Position numbers and translations under genes: made by a program. DNA of 64,000 bases from Desulforapulum autotrophicum (GTDB lineage: Bacteria > Desulfobacterota > Desulfobacteria > Desulfobacterales > Desulfolunaceae): positions 27,878-91,877 of the forward strand of contig DYJE01000018.1 in assembly GCA_020723285.1 (NCBI GenBank), given 5' to 3'. This document shows positions 42,831-52,630 of this stretch, piece by piece. Below the pieces are notes generated by a model. That model searched no databases. It saw only the letters and a program-made list of their open reading frames with translations, and had not been told where the DNA came from. Numbering within the stretch: position 1 is the first letter of the stretch; each line of letters begins with the position of its first letter.

Positions 42831-43571
42831 ATGGATTGTCCGGCATGCGGTTTTTCGTTCGGTTCTGATCAGAAAGAATGTCCGAGGTGTGGACTTATTC
42901 TGTCACGGTATAAAAAAAGACCGGCTGATAGCCATAAAGAGGTTGTTCCGATCTGCTCTTCGGACGATGTTAACGATTCAGAGTCCCTGATCTCAGCGAT
43001 TTTTTTCCATGTTAAACCGGGTTCGGATTCGGTGGATTTTTCCCTGAGGACCGCTTTTGCCGTATGCATGATGGTGTGGGGAGTAGTTCTTGCTTTCGCT
43101 GCCCGCAGCGGCGAAGGCGGCGGGTTTGGTTTCTGGCATCTTGTCAATCTCCCCTTTCATGAAGCGGGGCACATCTTCACCCGTCCTTTCGGTCATCTGA
43201 TCATGTCTCTTGGCGGGACTTTGGGCCAGCTTGCCATGCCGCTGGTCTGTATGGCCGTTTTCCTTCTTAAAAAAAGAGATCCGTTTGCCGCAGGTTTCTG
43301 TCTCTGGTGGCTGGGCGTCAATTTTCTGGATATCGCACCGTATATCGGGGATGCCCGAAGCCTGACCCTTCCTTTGCTCGGCGGAAATGTGGGGTCATCA
43401 TCGCCTTACGGTTTTCATGACTGGGAGTACATTCTCACAGAAACGGGGCTTTTGTCTTACGACACGTTTTTTTCACGGCTGGCCATCATAATAGGGGCTC
43501 TGATGATCGTGGCTTCGGGTGTGTGGTGGGCTTCACTTCTCAAAAAATACCATGGAAGCATGGAAGGATGA
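42831..43571 (+). CDS. zinc-ribbon membrane protein with HEAGH metallopeptidase-like motif
   Basis: Protein of 246 residues. A zinc ribbon at the N-terminus (MDCPACGFSFGSDQKECPRC) has the spacing C-x2-C...C-x2-C. Four or five membrane helices follow from about residue 70. In the first hydrophobic segments sits LPFHEAGHIFTRPFGH, an HExxH motif like that of M50 membrane proteases. A later segment (GVNFLDIAPYIGDARS) might provide a third ligand, in the way of the M50 N-x-x-P-x-x-x-x-D motif. The ribosome site is AAGGAGGG. Substrates are unknown, and it could be an inactive family member. It is convergent with dapL. Confidence 0.75.
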   Translation: MDCPACGFSFGSDQKECPRCGLILSRYKKRPADSHKEVVPICSSDDVNDSESLISAIFFHVKPGSDSVDFSLRTAFAVCMMVWGVVLAFAARSGEGGGFGFWHLVNLPFHEAGHIFTRPFGHLIMSLGGTLGQLAMPLVCMAVFLLKKRDPFAAGFCLWWLGVNFLDIAPYIGDARSLTLPLLGGNVGSSSPYGFHDWEYILTETGLLSYDTFFSRLAIIIGALMIVASGVWWASLLKKYHGSMEG

Positions 43572-43575
43572 ATCC

Positions 43576-43605
43576 AAAGGGGCGGAAGCCCGCCCCTTTT
43601 CGATT
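43576..43605 (+). terminator. rho-independent terminator between convergent genes
   Basis: AAAGGGGCGG (43576-43585) pairs exactly with CCGCCCCTTT (43590-43599) around a four-base loop, then TCGATTTTTT. It ends the zinc-ribbon gene and may work for dapL in reverse. Confidence 0.88.
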
Positions 43606-43607
43606 TT

Positions 43608-44828
43608 TTATAAGGCCGCCTTGATACGGGCCATGGCTTTTTCCACGTTTTCATAGCTGTTGAACGAGCTGATGCGGATGTAACCTTCGCCGCATTTTCC
43701 GAATCCCGCACCGGGCGTGACCACCACGCCGGCCTTGTTCAGAAGGGTGTCGAAAAATTCCCAGCTGTCGGTTTTCCCGTTGATCCAGATGTAAGGCGAG
43801 TTGTCGCCGCCCACCAGATCGTAACCCAGGTCGCTCATTTCCTTACGAATCAGAGCCGCGTTTTTCAGGTAATCACTCACAAGCTGCTTGACCTGTATTT
43901 TGCCTTCTTCGCTGTACACGGCTTCCGTGGCCCGCTGGACCGGATAGGACACGCCGTTGAACTTGGTGGTGTGGCGGCGGTTCCAGAGGGCGTGGAGGGC
44001 GTGGCTGCCGCCGTCGGCGTCATAGGCCATGAGGCTTTTGGGAACCACCGTGAACGCGCAGCGGGTTCCGGTAAAACCGGCGGTTTTCGAAAAACTGCGG
44101 AATTCGATGGCCACGTCCCTGGCCCCTTCGACTTCATATATGGAGCGGGGAAGGCTGTCATCGGTGATGAACGCTTCATAGGCCGCGTCGTAAAGGATGA
44201 TGGCCTTGTTGTCTTTGGCGTAATCCACCCAGGTTTTAAGGGCGGCCTTGGTGATGGTGGCCCCGGTGGGGTTGTTGGGGAAGCAGAGGTAGATCAGGTC
44301 CACCGGTGTTTGGGGGAGTTCGGGGTTGAAACCGTTGTCCCAGGTGCAGTTGAGGTAGGTGATGCCTTCGTATTTTCCGTCTTTGAAGGCCCCGGTACGC
44401 CCGGCCATGACGTTGGTGTCGAGGTATACGGGGTACACCGGATCGGGGATGGCGATGTTGATGTCCTTGGCGAAAATTTCCTGGATGTTGCCGGTGTCGC
44501 ATTTGGCCCCGTCGCTGATAAAGATTTCGTCGGCGTGGATGTCCGCTCCCCGGGCTTTGAAGTCGTTGGCCGCGATGGCTTCCCGAAGGAAATCATAGCC
44601 CTGTTCCGGGCCGTAACCTCTGAAGGTGCTTTCGCTGGCCATTTCGTCGACGGCCTTGTGGAAGGCTTCGACGCACGCCTGGGGAAGCGCCCGGGTCACG
44701 TCGCCGATGCCGAGCCGGATGATGTCCCTATCCGGATTTGCCTGCTGGAAAGCCGACACCCGTTTGGCGATATCGGAAAACAGATACGAGGCTTTGAGTT
44801 TCAGGTAATTGTCGTTGATTCGGATCAT
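43608..44828 (-). CDS. dapL: LL-diaminopimelate aminotransferase
   Basis: PLP enzyme of 406 residues that converts tetrahydrodipicolinate to LL-diaminopimelate in lysine and cell-wall synthesis by the one-step route. Landmarks: [70 protein letters not shown], the PLP Lys in [14 protein letters not shown], and [14 protein letters not shown]. Length and motifs are normal for DapL. It stands as a single gene on the minus strand. Confidence 0.97.
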   Translation of the reverse strand: MIRINDNYLKLKASYLFSDIAKRVSAFQQANPDRDIIRLGIGDVTRALPQACVEAFHKAVDEMASESTFRGYGPEQGYDFLREAIAANDFKARGADIHADEIFISDGAKCDTGNIQEIFAKDINIAIPDPVYPVYLDTNVMAGRTGAFKDGKYEGITYLNCTWDNGFNPELPQTPVDLIYLCFPNNPTGATITKAALKTWVDYAKDNKAIILYDAAYEAFITDDSLPRSIYEVEGARDVAIEFRSFSKTAGFTGTRCAFTVVPKSLMAYDADGGSHALHALWNRRHTTKFNGVSYPVQRATEAVYSEEGKIQVKQLVSDYLKNAALIRKEMSDLGYDLVGGDNSPYIWINGKTDSWEFFDTLLNKAGVVVTPGAGFGKCGEGYIRISSFNSYENVEKAMARIKAAL

Positions 44829-45003
44829 CGGTCGGGTTCTCCTTGTATGCGTAAGTGCCTTGTTCGGTTTATATCGTTAAACTATCGGGATTTTCTACCT
44901 AATTTGGCGGACACTATAATGGAACCCGGCGTTTCTGTCAATTCGAAGGGATGTAAAAAAAAGATGAAACGAAGGTCAGGAGACACTTATAATCTTCATT
45001 GGA

Positions 45004-46701
45004 TCAGACAGGGGCGGACGATTTCAGGAAAGCTATGAAATCCGTGAAATTTTTCACCCTCATGACCCGATCCAGCATATGGGGCTTTTTGAACACACGG
45101 GCCAGTTCCGAAGCGATGGTGAGCTGGATACCGGGATCGGTCAATGGGGTCAGGATGAGGAAAAGGACATGGGCCAGCCGGTCGTCCGGAGCGTCGAAGT
45201 CGATGCCGGAATCGGAGACGCCCATCACCACCAGAGGCTCTTTGAGTCCTTCGATCCGTGCATGGGGCAGGGCAACGCCGTTTCCGATGCCTGTGCTCAT
45301 GGCTTCTTCCCTGGCCCAGACCGAAGCGGCAACGGTTCCGGCAGGCAGGCCGGCCTGGTAACAGGCCGCTTCCGTCAGCTCGAAAATGGCCTCCTTTCGT
45401 GAAACAGCCTGAAGTTCACGCAGGAAAAGTTTGGACGACAGGGCGTCCTGGAGTTTCCAGACTTTTTCGGGTTTAAGGACCATCCGCATGAGCGGGCCGC
45501 TGATCATGGACGTGACGATGGCCATGATCACCAGGGCCACGAACAGTTCGTGAGTGATGATTCCGGCTTGAAGGGCCAGAAGGCCGATGATGATTTCCAT
45601 GGCTCCGCCGGAATTCATGGCAAAACCCACGGCCCAGACTTCGCGCCGGGGCAGGCCGCTCCAGATCGCTCCGAGGACACCTCCTGCCATCTTGCAAAAA
45701 CACCCGATGAGAAGGACCGTGACGACGAGAGAGGGGTTGAAGTGACTGAGGAAGTCCACTTTAAGGCCGATTCCGGCAAAAAAGACCGGAGCAAAGATGA
45801 ACGACACGAAATGCGCGATGGTGAACCGTGTACGCTCCCGCAGATGAGCCGAGTCGCCGACGGCCGCGCCAACAAGCAGCGCGCCGAATATGGCGTGGAT
45901 GCCTATCCATTCCGTGAAGGACGCACCCAAGATGGAAAGGACTATGGCAAAACTGAGTTCACCGCCGGGCCAGCGGCTGTGGGCCTGGATAATGGGAAGC
46001 ATCCGGTGGATCAGGGCCCGTCCCGCCGTAAGCATAAATCCGGAAAAACCCAGAACGAGCAACAGGGTCATGGCCACGGTGGACCCGGAATCCCCTGTTT
46101 TTTCAGAGAAGCCAAGAAGGACGGCAAAAAGCATCCAGCCCACGAGATCGTTGAAAATGGCCGCGCTGACCACCACCATTCCAAGGTCGCTCCTATAAAG
46201 ATCCATGTCCATGAGGATTTTGGCGATGACAGGCAGGGCTGAAATGGCAAGGGCCACGGCGACGAATGATGAAAAGACCAGATGGGACACGGAACCGCTG
46301 GGATTGAACAGAGAAGGAAATGCCATCGTCAGTGCAAAACCGATGGTGAATGGAACCACAATACTGGAAATGCCCACTTTAAGGCCCAGCCGCCCCTGGC
46401 GCAGCATGGTCGAGAGATCGACTTCTATCCCTGCGACCATGAGAAAAAGGACGATGGCGATATTGGAAATGGTGTCAAGGGCAACGGCGTTCGGACCTTC
46501 GGCCGGAAAGATTGCCGCATAGATACCCGGTGCGATGCGCCCGAAAATGGTGGGGCCGAGTATGACCCCGGCGAGGATTTCCCCCAGAACGTCAGGCTGA
46601 CGGAGTTTCTGTGCGATTTCTCCAAGAATCCGGGCCGTTCCAAGGAGAATGCCCAGGCTGAGGAGAAAAATCATGATCTGATGGGAATTGAGATTTTCCA
46701 T
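45004..46701 (-). CDS. CPA2 cation/proton antiporter fused to a PTS EIIA-like domain
   Basis: Inner-membrane protein of 565 residues. Residues of about 5-390 form a CPA2 antiporter with about 12 helices (LRQPDVLGEILAGVILGPTI, AALAISALPVIAK in part, and EWIGIHAIFGALLVGAAVGD). The C-terminal 140 residues match a PTS EIIA type 2 (PtsN-like) domain with the His motif GIGNGVALPHARIEG and FLILTPLTDPGIQLTIASEL. The EIIA part could sense the phosphorylation state of a PTS phosphorelay and control ion exchange. The ion (sodium or potassium) is not clear. It is six bases downstream of the tautomerase gene on the same strand. Confidence 0.92.
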   Translation of the reverse strand: MENLNSHQIMIFLLSLGILLGTARILGEIAQKLRQPDVLGEILAGVILGPTIFGRIAPGIYAAIFPAEGPNAVALDTISNIAIVLFLMVAGIEVDLSTMLRQGRLGLKVGISSIVVPFTIGFALTMAFPSLFNPSGSVSHLVFSSFVAVALAISALPVIAKILMDMDLYRSDLGMVVVSAAIFNDLVGWMLFAVLLGFSEKTGDSGSTVAMTLLLVLGFSGFMLTAGRALIHRMLPIIQAHSRWPGGELSFAIVLSILGASFTEWIGIHAIFGALLVGAAVGDSAHLRERTRFTIAHFVSFIFAPVFFAGIGLKVDFLSHFNPSLVVTVLLIGCFCKMAGGVLGAIWSGLPRREVWAVGFAMNSGGAMEIIIGLLALQAGIITHELFVALVIMAIVTSMISGPLMRMVLKPEKVWKLQDALSSKLFLRELQAVSRKEAIFELTEAACYQAGLPAGTVAASVWAREEAMSTGIGNGVALPHARIEGLKEPLVVMGVSDSGIDFDAPDDRLAHVLFLILTPLTDPGIQLTIASELARVFKKPHMLDRVMRVKNFTDFIAFLKSSAPV

Positions 46702-46707
46702 AGGCCC

Positions 46708-46896
46708 TTATTGCCGGTCGCACATCAGCTCGCCGTTGACCGCAAAATTTTCTTTGTCGAACTCGTCAATCCGGATCCAGATTTTTTCAGGGGCCACACC
46801 CAGGGTTTCAGCCGTGACTTCGGTGAGTTTACGGGCAAGGTCCCGTTTTTGATCAAGGCTCCGGCCTTTGGCAATTGAAATATGAATGATCGGCAT
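46708..46896 (-). CDS. 4-oxalocrotonate tautomerase family protein
   Basis: Small protein of 62 residues, normal for the 4-OT family. It begins M-P-I-I-H-I-S, giving the catalytic N-terminal Pro after Met removal. The family helix SLDQKRDLARKLTEVTAETL and the strand EKIWIRIDEFDKENF are present. The substrate is unknown. It lies upstream of the antiporter gene with six bases between them and is divergent from uvrA. Confidence 0.9.
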   Translation of the reverse strand: MPIIHISIAKGRSLDQKRDLARKLTEVTAETLGVAPEKIWIRIDEFDKENFAVNGELMCDRQ

Positions 46897-47019
46897 TATC
46901 TTTGTCCTAATTTAACAGATGATATTGACATTATTTTGAAAGGTATCAGAAAAGGCGGACTCCGCGCAAGACCCAATGGGTGGGGGGAGGGAGATCCTGC
47001 CGGCCATGATAAAAACAGC

Positions 47020-49929
47020 ATGAAAACAAAAAATAACGACGATGAGCTGAAAATATTGAAAACCCTGAAAAGCAAGGAACTCGACGCCATCGAGATCCGG
47101 GGGGCCCGGGAGCACAACCTCAAAAACATCGATGTGACGTTGCCCAAGAAAAAACTCATCGTGATCACCGGCGTGTCCGGGTCAGGCAAATCCAGTCTGG
47201 CGTTTGACACCCTTTACGCCGAAGGCCAGAGACGGTACGTGGAATCCTTGTCGGCCTACGCCCGGCAGTTCATCGGCCAGATGGAGAAACCGAAATACGA
47301 AACCATCCGGGGACTTTCGCCCTCCATTTCCATCGAGCAGAAATCCGCCAGTAAAAATCCCAGGTCCACCGTGGGCACCATCACGGAAATCTACGACTAC
47401 CTGCGGGTTCTTTTCGCCCGGACCGGCGTGCAGACCTGCATAACCTGCGGTAAAAACGTGGGCCGGGGCGATTCGGAAAGCATGGTCTCCCAGATCCTCA
47501 CCTTGCCGCCCGGCACGAAAATCCTGATCCTCGCACCCATCGTGGAAAACAGGAAGGGCGAGCACCGGGAACAGCTCGAAACCCTGAAACAGGACGGTTT
47601 CGCCAGGGTCCGCATTGACGGCGTGGTCCGGGAGCTCACCGATGTCCAGACCCTTGCGAAAAACAAAAAGCACAACATCGAAGTGGTGGTGGACAGACTG
47701 GCCATCAAGGAAGATCCCGAATTCCGCAAACGCCTGGCCGATTCCGTGGAAACGGCATTGAAATTCGGCCATGGCAATCTGATCATCCATATCGTAGACC
47801 GGGAAGATCTGATCATGAGCGAGGCCAGGTCCTGCTGCGGTAGGGCCTATCCCGAGCTCCGGCCCCAGCTTTTTTCCTTCAATTCCCCCATCGGCATGTG
47901 TCCGGACTGCAACGGCATCGGCAGTCTTCTCACCATGGACGAAGACAAGATCGTGCCTGACGGGAGCCTGACCATCCGTGAGGGGGCGGTGGTGCCGTGG
48001 CGGAACTACTTTGTCAAAGGCGATCAGGACAGCTGGAATTCCTGGGGACTGGGACAGCTCAAGGCCATGGAGGAACAGCTGGGGCTTGACTTTGACACGC
48101 CCTGGAAAGATCTGCCCAAAAAACAGAAAGATCTCTGTCTGTATGGCTCCGGCGGCAAGGAAATCGTGGTGGACTGGAATTCCGCCAAGGTCAAAGGCAC
48201 GGTGAAGACCAAAGTGGAAGGGCTGGTTCACAGCATGATGCGGCGCTACCTCCAGACCGAAAGCGAAAGTCAGAAACAGTGGTACGCCCAGTTCATGTCG
48301 TCCCGGCTCTGCCGGACCTGCGAGGGGAAACGGCTGAAACCTGAAACCCTGCACGTAAAGATCGACGGCTTTTCCATCGTGGATGTGACGGAGATGACCA
48401 TCCGGGAAGCCTTTGATTTTTTTAAAAACCTGAAACTCACCGGCAACCGCACCCTCATCGCCGCCGAACTGGTCAAGGAAATTTCGGATCGGCTGGGTTT
48501 TCTCATCAACGTGGGCCTGGACTACCTGACCCTGAACCGAAGCGGTCCCACACTGTCCGGCGGCGAATCCCAGCGCATCCGTCTGGCGTCCCAGGTGGGG
48601 TCCGAGCTCACCGGCGTTCTCTACATTCTTGACGAACCGTCCATCGGCCTGCACCAGCGTGACAATGTCAAGCTCCTCAAAACCCTCTGCCATTTGAGGG
48701 ACATCGGCAACACCCTGGTGGTGGTGGAGCACGACCAGGAAACCATGGAAACGGCGGACTGGATTGTGGACATGGGGCCGGGGGCAGGCCATCTGGGCGG
48801 GCAGGTGGTGGCGGAAGGGCCGCCGGAAACAGTGAAGTCCAACGAACTTTCCCTCACGGGCCGCTATCTTTCAGGGAAGGATTATATTCCCGTGCCGGAT
48901 CGCGTCATACGCCCCGAAGACCGGGGCAACCGCTGGCTCACCATCCAAAACGCACGGGAGAACAATCTCAAGGGCATCGATGTGAACATTCCCTTAGGCC
49001 TTTTGGTGACCATCACCGGTGTCTCCGGTGCCGGAAAATCCAGCCTCATCAACCAGATTCTGTATCCGGCCCTGGCGAAAAAACTCCACTCGGCCACGGC
49101 GGAGGTCGGTGCTCACGACGGGATTCTCGGCCTTGATTTCATCGACAAGGTGATCAACATCGACCAGAAACCCATCGGGCGGACGCCCCGGAGCAACCCC
49201 GCCACCTACACCAAAGTTTTTGACCCCATAAGAGATCTTTTCGCTCTTCTCCCCGAGTCCCGGGCCAGGGGCTACGCCAAAGGCCGGTACTCGTTCAACG
49301 TCAAGGGCGGACGCTGTGAAGCCTGCTCGGGCGACGGCTACATCAAGGTGGAGATGCATTTCTTAGCCGACGTGTTTGTGCCCTGCGAGGTGTGCAGCGG
49401 CAAACGTTTCAACGACGCCACATTGTCCATTTTCTATAAAGGTCATTCCATCGCCGACGTTCTGGACCTGTCCGTGCGCGAGGCCGTGGATCTTTTCAAA
49501 TCCCACCCCAGAATCAAATCCATCCTGGACACCCTGATGGATGTGGGCCTTTCCTACATCAAGCTTGGCCAGGCCGCCACAACCCTTTCCGGCGGCGAAG
49601 CCCAGCGCATCAAACTGTCCCGTGAGCTTTCCAAGCGGGGCACGGGGAAAACCCTGTACATCCTCGACGAACCCACCACCGGGCTTCATTTCGACGACGT
49701 GAAAAAACTCCTTGGGGTTCTTCGAAGACTCGTCGACGCAGGCAACACCGTCCTTGTCATCGAACACAACCTGGATGTGGTGAAAACCGCGGACTGGATC
49801 ATCGACCTGGGTCCCGAAGGCGGCAACGGCGGCGGTTACATCATCGCCGAAGGCACACCCGAGACCGTGGCGGATGTTGCGGAAAGCCATACCGGGCGGT
49901 TTTTGAAGGATCTTGTGAAAAAAATATAG
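47020..49929 (+). CDS. uvrA: excinuclease ABC subunit A
   Basis: DNA damage recognition ATPase of nucleotide excision repair, about 969 residues. Two ABC modules are seen: Walker A ITGVSGSGKSSLAFDTLYAE and ITGVSGAGKSSLINQ, signatures LSGGESQRIRLASQVGSEL and LSGGEAQRIKLSREL, Walker B LYILDEPSIGLHQRD and LYILDEPTTGLHFDD. The second zinc module is intact (CEACSGDG...CEVCSGKRFN). In the first one the usual C-P-x-C-G reads R-S-C-C-G before AYPELRPQLFSFNSP and CPDCNGIG, so one Cys is shifted. The start is uncertain: 47020 (MKTKNNDDE) is chosen for length, though its ribosome site is weak; the frame is open to 46882, which overlaps the tautomerase start. Confidence 0.96.
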   Translation: MKTKNNDDELKILKTLKSKELDAIEIRGAREHNLKNIDVTLPKKKLIVITGVSGSGKSSLAFDTLYAEGQRRYVESLSAYARQFIGQMEKPKYETIRGLSPSISIEQKSASKNPRSTVGTITEIYDYLRVLFARTGVQTCITCGKNVGRGDSESMVSQILTLPPGTKILILAPIVENRKGEHREQLETLKQDGFARVRIDGVVRELTDVQTLAKNKKHNIEVVVDRLAIKEDPEFRKRLADSVETALKFGHGNLIIHIVDREDLIMSEARSCCGRAYPELRPQLFSFNSPIGMCPDCNGIGSLLTMDEDKIVPDGSLTIREGAVVPWRNYFVKGDQDSWNSWGLGQLKAMEEQLGLDFDTPWKDLPKKQKDLCLYGSGGKEIVVDWNSAKVKGTVKTKVEGLVHSMMRRYLQTESESQKQWYAQFMSSRLCRTCEGKRLKPETLHVKIDGFSIVDVTEMTIREAFDFFKNLKLTGNRTLIAAELVKEISDRLGFLINVGLDYLTLNRSGPTLSGGESQRIRLASQVGSELTGVLYILDEPSIGLHQRDNVKLLKTLCHLRDIGNTLVVVEHDQETMETADWIVDMGPGAGHLGGQVVAEGPPETVKSNELSLTGRYLSGKDYIPVPDRVIRPEDRGNRWLTIQNARENNLKGIDVNIPLGLLVTITGVSGAGKSSLINQILYPALAKKLHSATAEVGAHDGILGLDFIDKVINIDQKPIGRTPRSNPATYTKVFDPIRDLFALLPESRARGYAKGRYSFNVKGGRCEACSGDGYIKVEMHFLADVFVPCEVCSGKRFNDATLSIFYKGHSIADVLDLSVREAVDLFKSHPRIKSILDTLMDVGLSYIKLGQAATTLSGGEAQRIKLSRELSKRGTGKTLYILDEPTTGLHFDDVKKLLGVLRRLVDAGNTVLVIEHNLDVVKTADWIIDLGPEGGNGGGYIIAEGTPETVADVAESHTGRFLKDLVKKI

Positions 49930-50368
49930 AACCCGCGTTCGATTCATGTTGAATTTTGAAACGTTTTTTTGTTATGTCGTATGATCTGATAATACGTCAC
50001 AGAAAAAACGTGTCTGTTTCATGGCGCTTGTTCAAGGGACCTGATCTGTGATTCTACCCTCCGCCAAGGTCATGATACGGTCAGCCGGCAGGCTGAGGCG
50101 AGGGGTATTCCATGATCGCGGAGTTCGTTTTTTTGTATTAAAATTGTCAAAATAGTTTTGAATATCAGTACAGTGGACAATGTTCGCTTCTTTTAACCGG
50201 ACCCTTGTGATTGTTTCTTTTATTTTGGGATGAGTTAGAGTATGTACTGGTGAACCGTGTTCGGGAAAGTAAGATCCAAGGCTGGGTTCCGGCAGGGATC
50301 GAAAAATAGCGTTGTGACATGATTTTATAACAACATTAACATTATTAACATTTTATGGCAGGGGAAAC
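49930..50368. other. intergenic region between uvrA and acetyl-CoA hydrolase
   Basis: No gene is recognised. There is a GC-rich imperfect hairpin near 50080-50100 (CAGCCGGCAGGCTG), AT-rich DNA after 50130, and repeated AACATT words at 50332-50353 just ahead of the ribosome site (GCAGGGGAAAC). No promoter with both blocks at good spacing was found. No uvrA terminator of standard form is visible. Confidence 0.5.
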
Positions 50369-52567
50369 ATGGCAGAAAACAAACAACCCGTGATTTTCAA
50401 AGATCCTGACAAACTCATAGACTTTGTCATCGAAAAAGTAGGCAAGGACATCACCTTCGGGACCCAGCTCGGACTGGGCAAGCCCAACAACATCATGAAC
50501 GCGCTTTACCGGAGAGCCAAACAGGACCCCAGTGTCAAACTGCGGATCATCACCGCCCTTTCCCTGGAACCCCCCACATGGTCCAGCGACCTTGAACGCC
50601 GGATGCTCGAACCGATCCGGGAACGGCTCTGGGGCGGTTACGTGGAGCTGGAATACGCCGCCGATGCACGGAAGCAGACCCTGCCCCCCAATGTGGAAGT
50701 CAGCGAGTTCTTTTACAAAGCCGGGGCGTTCATGAACAACGCCCACATGCAGCAGAACTACATCAGCACCAACTACACCATGGCCGCCAGGGATGTTGTG
50801 GACAACGGCATGAACGTGGCCGGTGCCCTTCTCGGCCAGCAGGTCATCGACGGCCAGCTGAAATACAGCATGGGCTGCAACGGCGACACCGCCATGGATG
50901 CCATCGACCTGATGAAACTGCGGGAACAGAAAGACGGCAAACCCACCCTGACCCTGGGTGAGATCAACAGCAACCTCCCGTTCATGTATGGCGACGCCGT
51001 AGGCGATCCCTCCCTTCTTGACGCGGTTCTTGAAAATCCCGAAATTGAAAGCCGGCTGTTCAATGTTCCCAGGGAACCCGTGGTCACCGCCGATTACATG
51101 ATCGGCGTCAACGCCAGCACCCTTCTTAAAGACGACGGCACCCTCCAGGTGGGTATCGGTTCACTGGGTGACGCCGTGGCCTACGGCCTTATCTGCCGCC
51201 ATCACAACAACCAGGAATACAAAAGCGTGGTGGAAAATTCAGGAGTCCTTGGTTATTCAAAAGAATTGATTGAGGAGTGGGGTGGTCTGGAACCTTTTGA
51301 CAAAGGCCTCTACGGCTCCACGGAAATGTTCGTTGACGGATTCCTCCAGCTTTACAAGAAAGACATCATGCGGAGACGCTGCTACGACAACATCCACATC
51401 CAGAGGCTGGTTAACGACGATGTGATCAAAAACGGAGTGGTCACCGCCGAAGCCCTCGACGCCCTTCTTGCCAACAAATCCATCCACAGGAAGATGAAAA
51501 AGCATGAATTCGACATGCTGGTGGAATTCGGGGTGCTCAAAGACGGCCTGGTTTACGACAACGGCTTTATCCTGGACGGAGACAATCGCTATTCCGCAGA
51601 CTTCAACGACAGTGCCAACATCAAAGCCGTGGCGGCCAACTGCATGGGATCGAAACTCAAACATGGATACTGGATTCATGCCGGTTTCTACGTCGGTCCC
51701 GAAGATTTCTACGAAAGCGTCAGGGCCATGTCCGACGAAGAGCGCCGCCTGATCAACATGACCAGTGTGCTCAACGTCAACCAGCTTTACGCCAACAACA
51801 AATACATCAGCCAGGATCTGAAGATTCTTCACAGAAAGAACGGCCGATTCATCAACGCCGGCCTTATGGCGACCCTCACCGGAGCCGTGGTGTCCGATGC
51901 CCTTGAAAACGGCAAAGTGGTGAGCGGCGTTGGCGGACAGTACAACTTCGTGGCCCACTCCCAGATTCTTGATGACGGTCGCGGCATCCTGATGATCCGC
52001 AGCACACGCGGTGAAGGCAAGGGCGCTGTGTCGAACATCGTTTTCAACTACGGTCATACCACCGTGCCCCGTCATTTGAGGGACATCATCGTGACTGAAT
52101 ACGGCATCGCCGACATCCGTGGCAAGAGCGACAAGGAAATCGCGGCACGTATGATCAACATCGCCGATTCCAGGTTCCAGGAAGGGCTTCTGGCCAAGGC
52201 TAAAGCCGCCGGTAAGGTTCCGGAATCCTACGTCATTCCCGACCGTTTCAGAAACAACACACCGGAAAAACTTGAAAAGATCCTGGCTCCGGTTCGGGCC
52301 AAAGGCCTTTTCCCGGCGTTTCCTTTCGGGTCGGATTTTACTCCGGACGAAATCGTTCTGGGAAAAGCCCTCCGCACCTTCAAAGCCGTGGCTCAGGAAA
52401 GCAAGCTCACCGTGGTGAAAGCCCTGGCGTCTTCGTGGTTCAAGCCGGCACCTGAAAACGCTGTAAAATACCTGGAACGCATGAAACTCGACAAGCCTGA
52501 AAACAACAAAGAAAAACTCATGCAGAAAATCGTGGTGAATGCCCTCAAGATGACCAGCGCGATTTAA
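50369..52567 (+). CDS. acetyl-CoA hydrolase/transferase family protein
   Basis: Enzyme of 732 residues of the CoA-transferase family I type that moves CoA between acyl groups or hydrolyses acetyl-CoA. Key parts: ITFGTQLGLGKPNNIMNALY, the glycine-rich GIGSLGDAVAYGLICRHH, GVGGQYNFVAHSQILDDGRG and IVTEYGIADIRGKSDKEIAA. It is longer than the roughly 430-500 residues of the short family members and fits the large group often seen in anaerobic delta-proteobacterial genomes. It stands alone with a strong terminator. The substrate pair is unknown; a role in acetate or fatty-acid metabolism is likely. Confidence 0.9.
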   Translation: MAENKQPVIFKDPDKLIDFVIEKVGKDITFGTQLGLGKPNNIMNALYRRAKQDPSVKLRIITALSLEPPTWSSDLERRMLEPIRERLWGGYVELEYAADARKQTLPPNVEVSEFFYKAGAFMNNAHMQQNYISTNYTMAARDVVDNGMNVAGALLGQQVIDGQLKYSMGCNGDTAMDAIDLMKLREQKDGKPTLTLGEINSNLPFMYGDAVGDPSLLDAVLENPEIESRLFNVPREPVVTADYMIGVNASTLLKDDGTLQVGIGSLGDAVAYGLICRHHNNQEYKSVVENSGVLGYSKELIEEWGGLEPFDKGLYGSTEMFVDGFLQLYKKDIMRRRCYDNIHIQRLVNDDVIKNGVVTAEALDALLANKSIHRKMKKHEFDMLVEFGVLKDGLVYDNGFILDGDNRYSADFNDSANIKAVAANCMGSKLKHGYWIHAGFYVGPEDFYESVRAMSDEERRLINMTSVLNVNQLYANNKYISQDLKILHRKNGRFINAGLMATLTGAVVSDALENGKVVSGVGGQYNFVAHSQILDDGRGILMIRSTRGEGKGAVSNIVFNYGHTTVPRHLRDIIVTEYGIADIRGKSDKEIAARMINIADSRFQEGLLAKAKAAGKVPESYVIPDRFRNNTPEKLEKILAPVRAKGLFPAFPFGSDFTPDEIVLGKALRTFKAVAQESKLTVVKALASSWFKPAPENAVKYLERMKLDKPENNKEKLMQKIVVNALKMTSAI

Positions 52568-52588
52568 GTGTGACAATAGCGTCAGAAT

Positions 52589-52630
52589 AAAAAACCCGCC
52601 GGGCCTCACAAAGGACCGGCGGTTTTTTTG
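52589..52630. terminator. bidirectional rho-independent terminator
   Basis: AAACCCGCCGG pairs with CCGGCGGTTT, with A residues before and seven T after. It lies between the convergent acetyl-CoA hydrolase and DUF503 genes. Confidence 0.9.

Noticed and set aside
47182..48792. 536-codon open frame on the minus strand within uvrA
   Set aside because: It is a mirror of a high-GC real gene, with low-complexity His/Gly-rich translation and no family motif. UvrA on the plus strand is certain.
51257..52609. 450-codon open frame opposite acetyl-CoA hydrolase
   Set aside because: No recognisable domain or ribosome site; the plus strand encodes a clear enzyme.
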